NCBI GenBank assembly: GCA_035650475.1
Contig: DASRHP010000012.1
Coordinates: 794,059-858,058, forward strand
Direction of reading: 5' to 3'
Length of the DNA: 64,000 bases
Origin: Candidatus Binataceae bacterium
GTDB lineage: Bacteria > Desulfobacterota > Binatia > Binatales > Binataceae
Shown here: positions 1 to 8,612 of the stretch, piece by piece
Position numbering within the stretch: the first letter of the stretch is position 1
Layout: each line of letters begins with the position of its first letter
Notes under the pieces: generated by a model
What the model was told of the DNA's origin: nothing
Databases searched by the model: none
What the model saw: only the letters and a program-made list of their open reading frames with translations
Program-made: the position numbers and the translations under genes

Positions 1-2
1 CC

Positions 3-608
3 GCGCATCTTTTGCGGATTCTGACTCCGCTGTACAAGTTCCGCGCCTGCCGCGACAACCTCCGCGTGGCGACCGGCGCGATGGAGGTGCGCGGCGGCAA
101 CGGCTACATCGAGGACTGGGTCAACGCGCGCTTGGTGCGCGACGCCCAGATTGGCGTGCTGTGGGAGGGCACCAGCAACATCAACGCGCTCGACGCGATT
201 GGGCGGGCGGCGGCCCGCATGCGCGCGCACGAGACGTTGGGCGAGGCGCTGCGTGCGCGCCTGGACGACGCGCCGCGTTTGCCGCGGCAATACCGCACGC
301 GGCTGGCTGAATTGGTCGCCCGCGCGGTCGCGTTTGCCGCCGAAGCATCCAATGGGCAGAACGAAAAGCTCGCGCGAATGGCGGCAGGCGCGTTGTACAA
401 TGTGGGCAGCGCCGTCCTGATGGCGTGGGAGGCGGCGAAGCTCAATAACGGACGGCGGTTGCTGCTCTCACGGATGGTTGTCGAGCATCGATTAAGCCCA
501 CAAGATCCGCTCGCGCCGCCAAGCGAGGCGTGGGAGGAGCGGGCGACCGCGCTGCTGCTCGGTGACAGCGAGGTTACGCTCGACGACGCCGCGGCATTAA
601 TGGCTTGA
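3..608 (+). CDS. Acyl-CoA dehydrogenase, AidB-like, C-terminal part (5' truncated by window edge)
   Basis: The reading frame is already open at the window edge, so this is the C-terminal ~200 residues of a longer protein. The segment TGAMEVRGGNGYIEDW followed by RDAQIGVLWEGTSNI is the conserved C-terminal helical domain of acyl-CoA dehydrogenases; the GGNGYIE and EGTSNI motifs contact FAD and the neighbouring subunit. The spacing and the RILTPLYKFRACRDN lead-in resemble the AidB/isovaleryl-like branch. Family members oxidise acyl-CoA to enoyl-CoA with electrons passed to ETF; AidB itself is a DNA-damage-linked flavoprotein. Substrate cannot be told from this fragment. It ends 3 bases before the archease gene, suggesting co-transcription. 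Confidence 0.9.
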   Translation, partial: AHLLRILTPLYKFRACRDNLRVATGAMEVRGGNGYIEDWVNARLVRDAQIGVLWEGTSNINALDAIGRAAARMRAHETLGEALRARLDDAPRLPRQYRTRLAELVARAVAFAAEASNGQNEKLARMAAGALYNVGSAVLMAWEAAKLNNGRRLLLSRMVVEHRLSPQDPLAPPSEAWEERATALLLGDSEVTLDDAAALMA

Positions 609-611
609 AAG

Positions 612-1040
612 ATGGCGGACCGACCGAGCTGGCTGCGCGAGATCGAGCATACGGGCGATACCGGCGTCGAGGTCGAAGCGCCGACGCGCGCCGAGCTGTT
701 CGCGCGCGCAGCGCTTGCGATGGCGCGGCTGATGGTCGAAGAAGAGGGAATCGAGCCGGTCGAGCGGCGCGAGGTTGCAGCGCGCGGCGTCGAAGACGCC
801 GCGCTCCTGCATGACCTGCTCGCAGGGGCGCTCAATCTTTTTCTGTCCGACGGCTTCATCTGGCGCGACGCCGCCGCGACCGAGGACGGAGAGCGCGTGG
901 TGCTTACCCTGACCGGGGAGCGCTTTGACCGCCGGCGCCATACCCTGCTCGGCGAGATCAAAGCGGTCACCTACCATCAGCTGAGCGTGGCGAAGAGCGA
1001 TACGGAAGGTTGGCGCGCCCGCGTGATCTTCGACGTATGA
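612..1040 (+). CDS. Archease family protein
   Basis: 142 residues, the usual archease length. The N-terminal WLREIEHTGDTGVEV and C-terminal GEIKAVTYHQLSV plus WRARVIFDV blocks are the family signatures; the acidic residues in EHTGDTG and the terminal D in IFDV correspond to the metal site. Archease accelerates the RNA ligase RtcB by helping its guanylylation, in tRNA splicing or RNA repair. No rtcB lies in this window, so its partner must be elsewhere. The start ATG is 3 bases after the acyl-CoA dehydrogenase stop. Confidence 0.9.
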   Translation: MADRPSWLREIEHTGDTGVEVEAPTRAELFARAALAMARLMVEEEGIEPVERREVAARGVEDAALLHDLLAGALNLFLSDGFIWRDAAATEDGERVVLTLTGERFDRRRHTLLGEIKAVTYHQLSVAKSDTEGWRARVIFDV

Positions 1041-1087
1041 GCGGGCGTGCCCTCGGCGACGTTAATTCGCATCGGAGAGAAATCGCC

Positions 1088-1729
1088 ATGAACCCCAGAA
1101 CGACGCTATTCTACGACGTCGACACGCAGCGCGACTTTCTCGAGCCCGGCGGCCGGCTTTACGTCAAGGGTGCCGACCGGATAATTCCGGCGCTCGAGCG
1201 CCTCACTGCGATCGCGCGGGAGCGCGGGTGTCGGATCGTCGCTTCGGTCGATCGTCACTTCCCCGGCGACCCCGAGCTCAAGCGCAACGGCGGGGAGTTC
1301 GACGATCACTGCATGGACGGCACGTCCGGCCAGCAGAAAATCGCGGCGACCGCGCCGCGCAATCCATACTATCTGGAGAATCGCGAGTTGAGCGGCGCCG
1401 AGCTGGACGCGGCGCTGGCGCATCGCGGCGAGCTGGTAATCGAAAAGCAGCGCTTCGACGTCTTCGCCGGAAATCGCCACGCCCGCTCGGTGCTCGCGCG
1501 AATCCTGCGCGATTACACTGACGTCGTCGTGTACGGGGTTTACGCCGAGGTGTGCGTGAACGACGCGATTCGCGGCCTGCTCGAACTGGGTCCGAAGATC
1601 CACGCTGTGACCGACGCGATCGCGGACATCGGCGCTGAGGGTGCGCGATGCCGCGAGCAGTGGCGCGCGGCGGGCGTCGAGCTGCTGACGTTGGATGAGC
1701 TGGCCGCGCGGCTCGGGCCGCCGGCGTGA
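1088..1729 (+). CDS. Isochorismatase-family cysteine hydrolase (nicotinamidase-like)
   Basis: About 213 residues. It begins with TLFYDVDTQRDFL, the isochorismatase/nicotinamidase beta-strand with the catalytic Asp, and contains VVYGVYAEVCVNDAIRGLL, which matches the region with the nucleophilic Cys (EVCV). VIEKQRFDVF supplies the general Lys segment. Nicotinamidases hydrolyse nicotinamide to nicotinate in NAD salvage; related enzymes act on other amides, so substrate is uncertain. The ATG at 1088 is chosen because GGAGAG lies 8-13 bases upstream and the family starts with this strand; the longer frame from 1010 would overlap archease. It converges on thiE with a 23-base gap. Confidence 0.8.
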   Translation: MNPRTTLFYDVDTQRDFLEPGGRLYVKGADRIIPALERLTAIARERGCRIVASVDRHFPGDPELKRNGGEFDDHCMDGTSGQQKIAATAPRNPYYLENRELSGAELDAALAHRGELVIEKQRFDVFAGNRHARSVLARILRDYTDVVVYGVYAEVCVNDAIRGLLELGPKIHAVTDAIADIGAEGARCREQWRAAGVELLTLDELAARLGPPA

Positions 1730-1752
1730 GCCGCTTGTCCAGCCGGCAGGGG

Positions 1753-2430
1753 CTAGCGCGGCGCAAGGCCGGCAGCACGCAGCGCGGCGGCCAGCGCCCG
1801 CGCGGCGGCTGGCGGGTCATCGGCGCCCAAGATGGCGCCGATGACGGCGACGCCGACAGGCGCATCCAGCTCGACCACGCGCTCGGCGGTCACGCCGCCG
1901 AGCGCGAAGACCGGCATCCCGGCCGCGGCGCGGCACGCGGCGGCGAGCTCCTTGCCGCCGCGTGCCGGGCCGTAGGCCGCCTTCGACAGCGGTCGCCATA
2001 CTGGGCCGAACACGGCGAAGTCCGCACCCGTCGCCGCGGCGGCCGCAGCCTCCGCGGCGCTGTGCGTTGACACCCCCACCAGCCGCGACGGCCCGAGCAG
2101 CCGGCGCGCGTCCGCCACTGTGAACGAGCCGCCCGACAGATGGACGCCGTCGGCGTCGGCAGCCAAGGCAACGTCGAGTCGATCATTGACCAGCAGGCGC
2201 GCGCCGTGGCGCGTGCAGATCGCGCGCAACACGACCGCCAGTTCGTACAGCGCGCGACCGTCGAGGTCCTTTTCGCGAAGTTGAAGCGCGACGCCCATGC
2301 GCTCGGGCGAGCGCGCGAGCGCGGCGAGCACGGCCTCGCATACTTCGGCCAGGGGCCGCGGTGCGACCAGCTTGCGGTCGGTTATCAGGTAAAGTTGAAA
2401 ATCGACGCTTGCGGACGGCGTGTGGCTCAA
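1753..2430 (-). CDS. thiE: Thiamine-phosphate synthase
   Basis: 225 residues, a TIM-barrel protein. It shows LYLITDRKL at the N-terminus, ALQLREKDL (pyrophosphate-binding Arg/Lys), LLVNDRLDVAL, ADGVHLSG, GVSTHS, and FAVFGPV, the typical ThiE order. The enzyme joins HMP-pyrophosphate and the carboxylated thiazole phosphate to give thiamine phosphate. It is the last gene of the thiS-thiG-thiE operon, 21 bases after thiG, and is under the TPP riboswitch upstream of thiS. A TenI-type thiazole tautomerase is a possible alternative because ThiE and TenI are homologous, but the LQLREKDL and ND motifs favour ThiE. Confidence 0.9.
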   Translation of the reverse strand: MSHTPSASVDFQLYLITDRKLVAPRPLAEVCEAVLAALARSPERMGVALQLREKDLDGRALYELAVVLRAICTRHGARLLVNDRLDVALAADADGVHLSGGSFTVADARRLLGPSRLVGVSTHSAAEAAAAAATGADFAVFGPVWRPLSKAAYGPARGGKELAAACRAAAGMPVFALGGVTAERVVELDAPVGVAVIGAILGADDPPAAARALAAALRAAGLAPR

Positions 2431-2451
2431 GCTCGACCCGGAAGCGTTGTT

Positions 2452-3228
<777 letters not shown>

Positions 3229-3277
3229 AATCGAATCACGGGCGCGACGCTCCGCCGCACGCACGCCAACCGGCGCG

Positions 3278-3499
3278 TCACCCGCCTCCAACGAAATTCA
3301 CGATTTCGACCCGGTCACCGGGCTTCAGCGTTACCGCGTCGTACTCGGCGCGCGGCACGATCGCCAGATTGATCTCGACGGCGATCCGCCCGCGACGCAT
3401 CTTCAGCCGCTCGAGCAGTGCGGCGAGGCGGGCATCGCCGTCCACCAGGTAGTCCTCGCCGTTTAGCTGGATGGTGAAGGAGGATACGATCTCGGGCAT
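3278..3499 (-). CDS. thiS: Sulfur carrier protein ThiS
   Basis: 73 residues, ubiquitin-like beta-grasp protein ending in VGGG; the terminal Gly-Gly is the site of adenylation and thiocarboxylation. TIQLNGE at the start and [28 protein letters not shown] are classic ThiS features. It delivers sulfur to ThiG. It is first in the operon. The ATG at 3499 sits one to two bases after the T-run of a strong hairpin, and the best Shine-Dalgarno candidate (GGGGAAG) is inside the 3' arm of that hairpin, so ligand control by the riboswitch probably acts on both termination and initiation. Confidence 0.93.
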   Translation of the reverse strand: MPEIVSSFTIQLNGEDYLVDGDARLAALLERLKMRRGRIAVEINLAIVPRAEYDAVTLKPGDRVEIVNFVGGG

Positions 3500-3500
3500 T

Positions 3501-3535
3501 AAAAAAGCCGCTTCCCCGAGCCGGGAAGCGGCTTT
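3501..3535 (-). terminator. Riboswitch-linked intrinsic terminator in front of thiS
   Basis: On the minus strand a perfect 13-bp stem (arms at 3535-3523 and 3516-3504) with a 6-base loop is followed by six T (3506-3501). It lies between the TPP aptamer and the thiS start codon. This is the standard expression platform of a transcription-terminating TPP riboswitch. The GGGGAAG in the 3' arm could also be the thiS ribosome binding site. Confidence 0.85.
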
Positions 3536-3580
3536 GGGCGGGACCGCGATCGTCCCGCCGTCGAGGCAGGAGCGCTGCGC

Positions 3581-3660
3581 GGCTTCCCTACGCCGGCATT
3601 ACCCGGATCAGGTTCGAGGGGTTTTCTCTCAGTGCGCCGTCCGCGCACACCCCCAGCCAT
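3581..3660 (-). promoter_or_regulatory. TPP riboswitch (THI box)
   Basis: Read on the minus strand the segment has all landmark parts of the TPP aptamer: a closing stem GGCT/AGCC (P1), GGGGGTG, the CACTGAGAG box, ACCTGATCCGGGTAATGCC and GGCGTAGGGAAG. The CTGAGA bulge binds the pyrimidine of TPP and the CCGGGTAATGCCGG arm holds the pyrophosphate side. It precedes thiS-thiG-thiE, and a terminator hairpin lies about 45 bases downstream. High TPP should switch the operon off. Confidence 0.95.
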
Positions 3661-3665
3661 TTCTG

Positions 3666-3694
3666 TGCATATCACTTGGAGTGGGGAGTGTCAA
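3666..3694 (-). promoter_or_regulatory. Sigma-70 type promoter of the thi operon
   Basis: On the minus strand there is a perfect -35 hexamer TTGACA (3694-3689), a 17-base spacer, and TATGCA (3671-3666) preceded by TGA, giving an extended -10 (TGnTATGCA). The predicted start, about 7 bases on, falls at about 3659, exactly the 5' end of the TPP aptamer. The position relative to the aptamer supports the call. Confidence 0.7.
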
Positions 3695-3763
3695 AAAAGG
3701 GGGCTCCTCGGTATCATCATCGCGTCCGGATAAGTAGCCCGAAGGGACGGATTCAGGCACGGC

Positions 3764-4909
3764 ATGGAAATCGTGAAGGAGCCGCCGACGGTGGCCGAGA
3801 TCGACCTCGGCGCGCTGTGCGCGAATTACCGGGCGATCAAGGCGGTGGCCAACGGCGCCCAAGTGATGGTGGTGGTCAAAGCCGACGCCTACGGCCACGG
3901 CGCGGTCGAGGTGACGCGCGCGCTGCGCGCCGAGGGTTGCGGCCACTTCGGGGTCGCGCGCCTGTCCGAGGCACGCGAGCTGCGCGAGGGGGGCGTCCGC
4001 GAGCGCATCTATCTGCTCGGCGGGTTTCTGGCCTCGGAAGCGGAGGAAATCGTCGCCCTCGATGCGACGCCCTTTGTCTTTGACGCCGCGATGATTGCGC
4101 CGATGGCGCGGGCCGCCGAAATCCAAGGCCGAATCGGCTTCCCGATTCATCTCAAGATCGACAGCGGAGCGACCCGGCTCGGCATCCTGCCCGACCAGCT
4201 CGACGATGCAATCGTCGAGCTCGGCCGTGCGCCCTCGTTGAAGGTCGAAGGTATATGCACGCTGCTGGTCAACGCGGGCGATCCGTCGAGCACGGTCACG
4301 GACGCGCAGCTGGGCGTCTTTAACGCCGCGGTGGAGCGACTGCGGACGGTGGGAATCACCCCGTCGGTGGCCCACGTCGCCAATTCTGCCGCCTCGGTGC
4401 TGCGCCGCGACGCGCACTACAGCCTGCTGCGTCCCGGACTCGCGATTTACGGCCTGCCACCGGTGCCCGCGGTGCGCGAGCAGGTCGAACTGCGTCCGGT
4501 GATGACCTTCAAGACACGCGTGATTCAGCTCAAGCGCGTTCCCGCCGGCGTCGGCGTGAGCTACGGCCACACCTATGTCACCCGCCGCCCCAGCGTGATA
4601 GGCGTACTCGCCGTCGGTTACGCTGACGGCTACCGGCGCGGCCTTCAACACGGCGGCGAGGTGCTCATCCGCGGCCGGCGTGCGCCGGTGGTCGGAGCGG
4701 TGTGCATGGACCTGACGATGGTCGATCTGACCGACGTTCCGGGCGCCGCGCCCGGCGACGAGGTGATCCTGTGGGGCGGCGCGGGCGAGGCTATGATCAG
4801 CGTCAATGATATCGCGCGGCTGGCGCAAACGATTTCCTACGAGATGCTGTGCACGGTGGGCAAACGGGTGCCGCGCGTCTATTGCAGTCGGGATAATCGA
4901 ACGGCTTGA
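3764..4909 (+). CDS. alr: Alanine racemase
   Basis: 381 residues, a normal Alr length. The PLP lysine is K39 in VVVKADAYGHGA; the IHLKIDSGATRLGI block, HVANSAA, RPGLAIYG and the SYGHTYV segment with the second catalytic Tyr are all present, as is GAVCMDLTMVDLTD in the C-terminal domain. It interconverts L- and D-alanine for peptidoglycan. It is divergent from the thi operon and one base from purH, so the two are probably co-transcribed. One residue differs from the commonest family form (SGATRLG where many have SGMxRLG), which is unlikely to matter. Confidence 0.95.
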   Translation: MEIVKEPPTVAEIDLGALCANYRAIKAVANGAQVMVVVKADAYGHGAVEVTRALRAEGCGHFGVARLSEARELREGGVRERIYLLGGFLASEAEEIVALDATPFVFDAAMIAPMARAAEIQGRIGFPIHLKIDSGATRLGILPDQLDDAIVELGRAPSLKVEGICTLLVNAGDPSSTVTDAQLGVFNAAVERLRTVGITPSVAHVANSAASVLRRDAHYSLLRPGLAIYGLPPVPAVREQVELRPVMTFKTRVIQLKRVPAGVGVSYGHTYVTRRPSVIGVLAVGYADGYRRGLQHGGEVLIRGRRAPVVGAVCMDLTMVDLTDVPGAAPGDEVILWGGAGEAMISVNDIARLAQTISYEMLCTVGKRVPRVYCSRDNRTA

Positions 4910-4910
4910 G

Positions 4911-6476
4911 ATGGAAACCGGCGCAGTCAAGATCACCCGGGCGCTGCTGGGCGTCTCGGACAAGGCGGGATTGGACGAACTGGCGCATGCGCTGGCGGCG
5001 TGCGGCGCGGAGATTGTGTCGACCGGCGGGACGCGCGCGGCGCTCGAGGCGGCCGGCGTCAAGGTGCGGGGCGTCGAAGATTTCACCGGATCGCCCGAAA
5101 TGCTCGACGGACGGGTCAAGACGCTTCATCCGAAGATCCACGGCGGAATTCTAGCCCGCCGCGCCGACCCGGCCCATCAGCGCCAGATGCGCGAGTACGG
5201 GATCGAGCCGATCGATCTCGTGGTGGTGAACTTCTATCCGTTTGAGCGCACGGTCGAGCGCGCCGGCGTAAGTCTGGACGACGCAATCGAAAACATCGAC
5301 ATCGGCGGCCCCACGCTGGTGCGCGCGGCGGCCAAGAACTGGAACGACGTGGCGGTGGTGGTCGATCCCGCGGACTATCCGGCGCTGACCGCTGAGCTTA
5401 GGGCGAGCGGCGGGAGGCTCGGGCGCGAAACGCGATGGCGCCTGGCGCGCAAGGCGTTCGCCCGCGTAACCGCCTATGACTGCGCGATCTCGAACTACCT
5501 TGGCGCGCTCGAGGAGGGCGAACGCCGCGCGCTCGGCGAAACCTTCAGCCTCTCGCTGCCGCGTGAGCAGAGGCTGCGCTATGGCGAAAACCCGCATCAG
5601 ACGGGCGCGCTGTACGGCCGCTTCCTCGAGATCGCCGAGCAGATCCATGGCCGCGAACTGTCCTTCAACAATGTCTTCGACATCAGCTCGGCGATAAATC
5701 TGATGCTCGACTTCGCCGACTACCGCGACGCGGTGGTTGCGATCCTCAAGCACAACACACCGTGCGGGGTGGGCGTCGCACCGACGTTGCTTGAGGCGTG
5801 GGAAAAGGCCTTCGCGACCGATCCCGACTCGCCCTTTGGCGGAATCGTAATTGCCAACCGTCGATGGGACCCGCCGTTTGCGCGCGCGGTGGACGAGCTC
5901 TTCACCGAAGTCCTCATCGGCCCCGATTACGAGCCCGGGGTGCTCGACTTCCTGCGCAAGAAAAAGAACCGGCGCGTGATGCGCTTCCATCCCGAGGCCG
6001 TCCGCCGCGACGAGCCCGACATCAAGCGCGTGCTCGGGGGGCTTTTGGTGCAGACGCCGGACCTGAGCCTGGAAGATCCGCGCGAGGGCAAGGTCGTCAC
6101 CCGCCGCGCGCCGACCGACGCCGAGCTGCGCGCAATGCGCTTCGGTATCCGGGTATGCAAGCACGTCAAGTCCAATGCGATCGCCTTCGTCACCGAGGAC
6201 CGCACGCTCGCGGTTGGCGGCGGCGCGACTTCGCGGATCGACCCGCTGTACGCGGCGCGCGAGAAGGCCGCGCGACTTAAAGTATCGCTTAAAGGTTCGG
6301 TGCTGGTCTCCGAAGCGCTGTTTCCGTTCCCCGACGGACCGACCCTCGCCGCCGAGGCCGGTGCCACAGCGATTGCCCAGCCCGGCGGCGCCGTGCGCGA
6401 CGCCGAGGTCATCGCAGCGGCCGACGCCCACGGGCTCGCGATGGTTTTCACCGGCGTGCGTCACTTCCGACACTGA
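4911..6476 (+). CDS. purH: Bifunctional AICAR formyltransferase / IMP cyclohydrolase
   Basis: 521 residues. The N-terminal MGS-like cyclohydrolase domain (ALLGVSDKAGL, STGGTRAALEAAG, GRVKTLHPKIHGGIL) is followed by the AICAR formyltransferase domain (RYGENPHQTGALYG, ILKHNTPCGVGVA with the catalytic Lys-His, DSPFGGIVIANR, KHVKSNAIAFV). It carries out the last two steps of IMP synthesis. The ATG at 4911 is used because it follows the alr stop by one base and matches the family start; the frame open from 4806 runs back into alr. purD follows after 85 bases, so purine genes are clustered here. Confidence 0.96.
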   Translation: METGAVKITRALLGVSDKAGLDELAHALAACGAEIVSTGGTRAALEAAGVKVRGVEDFTGSPEMLDGRVKTLHPKIHGGILARRADPAHQRQMREYGIEPIDLVVVNFYPFERTVERAGVSLDDAIENIDIGGPTLVRAAAKNWNDVAVVVDPADYPALTAELRASGGRLGRETRWRLARKAFARVTAYDCAISNYLGALEEGERRALGETFSLSLPREQRLRYGENPHQTGALYGRFLEIAEQIHGRELSFNNVFDISSAINLMLDFADYRDAVVAILKHNTPCGVGVAPTLLEAWEKAFATDPDSPFGGIVIANRRWDPPFARAVDELFTEVLIGPDYEPGVLDFLRKKKNRRVMRFHPEAVRRDEPDIKRVLGGLLVQTPDLSLEDPREGKVVTRRAPTDAELRAMRFGIRVCKHVKSNAIAFVTEDRTLAVGGGATSRIDPLYAAREKAARLKVSLKGSVLVSEALFPFPDGPTLAAEAGATAIAQPGGAVRDAEVIAAADAHGLAMVFTGVRHFRH

Positions 6477-6561
6477 GCGCGGCAGGCCACAATGAGATCG
6501 ACGCCGCAGGCGGCGGCGCAAAGATGAAGCAAAGGCCGCAGCGCCGCACGGGCGCCATCGG

Positions 6562-7878
6562 ATGAAAGTACTGGTTATCGGTAAGGGCGCGCGCGAGCAC
6601 GCGCTGGTTTGGCGACTCAACCAGAGCCAGAGCGTGCGCGAGATCTACTGCACCGGCGGCAATCCGGGAATCAACCAGATCGCGCGGCCGGTCGCGATCG
6701 ATCCGCTCGACCTTGCCGGGCTGGTGGATTTTGCACGGCGCGAGATGATCGACCTGACGATCGTCGGACCGGAAGACCCGCTCGCGGCGGGCATCGCCGA
6801 CGAGTTCGCACGCGCGGGACTGGCGATCTTCGGCCCCTCCAAAGCCGCCGCGCAGCTCGAGGCGAGCAAGGCGTTCGCCAAGGCGGTGATGCGCGAGGCA
6901 AACGTGCCGACCGCCGACTTCGCGATATTCGACGACGCCGAAGCGGCGCGGCGATGGGTGCGGGCGCGCGGCGGCGCGATGGTCGTGAAGGCGGACGGGC
7001 TGGCGCTGGGCAAGGGCGTCACGGTATGCGACGACGCCGAAGCGGCACTCGATGCGATCGACGACGCGATGGAACGCCGGCGCTTCGGCGCGGCCGGCGC
7101 ACGCGTTGTGATCGAGGAGCGCTTAAGCGGCGAGGAGCTGTCATACTTCGCGCTGTGCGATGGCGAGCGCGCCATCCCGCTCGGCCTGGTGCAGGATCAT
7201 AAGGCAATCTTCGACGGCGACCGCGGCCCCAACACGGGCGGGATGGGCGCGTACACGCCGGTGCCGCATTTCGACGCGGCGCTCGAGGCGCGCGTGATGG
7301 CGGAGGTCGTCGGGCCGACGCTTGGTGCAATGCGCGCGCGCGGCGCGCCGTTCCGGGGCGTGCTGTTCGTGGGCCTGATGGTCGATGGCGACCGGCTCAA
7401 TGTGCTCGAGTTCAACGTCCGCTTCGGCGACCCCGAGTGCGAGCCGCTGATGATGCGCTTCGAGAGCGACCTCGGCGAAACCCTGCTCGCCTGCGCCCAA
7501 GGCCGGCTCGACCACGCCGACGTGCGGCTCTCGCCGCGCAGCGCGGTCTGTGTCGTGCTCGCCTCTGGCGGCTATCCGGGCAACTACCGCAAGGGCCTCG
7601 CGATAAGCGGGCTGGAGCGGATCAACGGTGCCGAGCCCTCGGAGGCGAAGGTCCGATGGGCGTTGGCGAAGACGCGGGTCAAGGTGTTCCACGCGGGCAC
7701 CGCGATGCGCGACGGGCGCCTGACGACCGACGGCGGTCGAGTGCTGGCGGTAACCGTGATGGCCGACGGGCTGCGGACGGCCGTCGACGCCGCCTACGAG
7801 GCGGCCGCGATGGTCGAGTTCGAGGGCAAGCAGATGCGCCGCGATATCGGGCGGCGCGCGCTCGAACGGATTGCTTGA
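6562..7878 (+). CDS. purD: Phosphoribosylamine-glycine ligase
   Basis: 438 residues, ATP-grasp family. It starts with VLVIGKGAREHALVW, and shows TIVGPEDPLAAGIAD, GPSKAAAQLEASKAFAK, VVKADGLALGKGVTV, FDGDRGPNTGGMGAYTP and LEFNVRFGDPECE, the standard GARS order. It catalyses the second step of purine synthesis, making glycinamide ribonucleotide. It lies 85 bases after purH on the same strand, and its last bases overlap the possible longer frame of the next gene. Confidence 0.96.
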   Translation: MKVLVIGKGAREHALVWRLNQSQSVREIYCTGGNPGINQIARPVAIDPLDLAGLVDFARREMIDLTIVGPEDPLAAGIADEFARAGLAIFGPSKAAAQLEASKAFAKAVMREANVPTADFAIFDDAEAARRWVRARGGAMVVKADGLALGKGVTVCDDAEAALDAIDDAMERRRFGAAGARVVIEERLSGEELSYFALCDGERAIPLGLVQDHKAIFDGDRGPNTGGMGAYTPVPHFDAALEARVMAEVVGPTLGAMRARGAPFRGVLFVGLMVDGDRLNVLEFNVRFGDPECEPLMMRFESDLGETLLACAQGRLDHADVRLSPRSAVCVVLASGGYPGNYRKGLAISGLERINGAEPSEAKVRWALAKTRVKVFHAGTAMRDGRLTTDGGRVLAVTVMADGLRTAVDAAYEAAAMVEFEGKQMRRDIGRRALERIA

Positions 7879-7906
7879 ACCGCCGCGATTTCCGGAGCTG
7901 AAGTCT

Positions 7907-8557
7907 GTGGAGCCTCGCAGCGTGCAAGACAGGCGGCCTGCATCGATTGATCCCGCGCTCAGCCGGGCGCTCGCCGCGCTGCGCGCCGGCGCCGCCGTGG
8001 TTTACCCGACCGAAACCTTCTACGCGCTCGGTGTTGACGCGTTGTCGCCCGCGGCGCTCCAGCGCCTGTTCGCGATCAAGGAGCGCGAGCCCGGCAAACC
8101 GGTTGCGCTGATCGCCGCCGACGCCGAGATGGCGTTCGGCGTCGCACGCGAGGTTCCGCCACAGGCGCGAATCCTTGCCGACGCGTTCTGGCCCGGGCCG
8201 CTCACGCTGGTGCTGCCGGCGCGAGAAGGGATCGACGCCGCGCTGGTCAACCCCGAGGGCGGAGTGGGGGTTCGTGTCTCGCCGCATCCGATAGCGCGCG
8301 CGCTGGCCGCCGGCCTCGGACGCCCACTGACCGCGACCAGCGCGAATCTCGCCGGCGCGCCGCCGGCCGTGGAGCTGGATGAGGCGCGCTGCGCGCTCGG
8401 CGCGAAAGTCAAAATCTATCTTGACGGAGGAAGGCTTCCCGGCGGCGCGCCCAGCAGCGTGGTGGTGGCCGACGCTGTCGGGATTCGGGTGTTTCGTCCG
8501 GGCGCGATAACCGAGGAACAAATCACCGCCGCCCTTGGCCGGGGCTCGCGCAAATAG
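7907..8557 (+). CDS. tsaC: Threonylcarbamoyl-AMP synthase (YrdC/Sua5 type)
   Basis: About 216 residues. YPTETFYALGVDA, KEREPGKPVALI, FWPGPLTLVLPA, VGVRVSPHP and PLTATSANLAG are the YrdC-domain signatures that bind L-threonine, bicarbonate and ATP for the N6-threonylcarbamoyladenosine modification of ANN-decoding tRNAs. It has only the YrdC domain plus a short tail (PSSVVVADAVGIRVFRPGAI), so it is the short TsaC form. GTG at 7907 is chosen because GGAG at 7893-7896 lies upstream; a TTG at 7871 would overlap purD. Confidence 0.88.
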   Translation: MEPRSVQDRRPASIDPALSRALAALRAGAAVVYPTETFYALGVDALSPAALQRLFAIKEREPGKPVALIAADAEMAFGVAREVPPQARILADAFWPGPLTLVLPAREGIDAALVNPEGGVGVRVSPHPIARALAAGLGRPLTATSANLAGAPPAVELDEARCALGAKVKIYLDGGRLPGGAPSSVVVADAVGIRVFRPGAITEEQITAALGRGSRK

Positions 8558-8612
8558 CTCGGCGTTCGGCTCCCCCGGCTATCGAAATGGAAATGCGTAT
8601 TTCTCAACCGCA

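Noticed and set aside
3629..5119. 496-residue open frame on the minus strand across alr and purH
   Set aside because: It is the antisense of two certain genes; high G/C at third positions keeps the opposite frame open. No family features.
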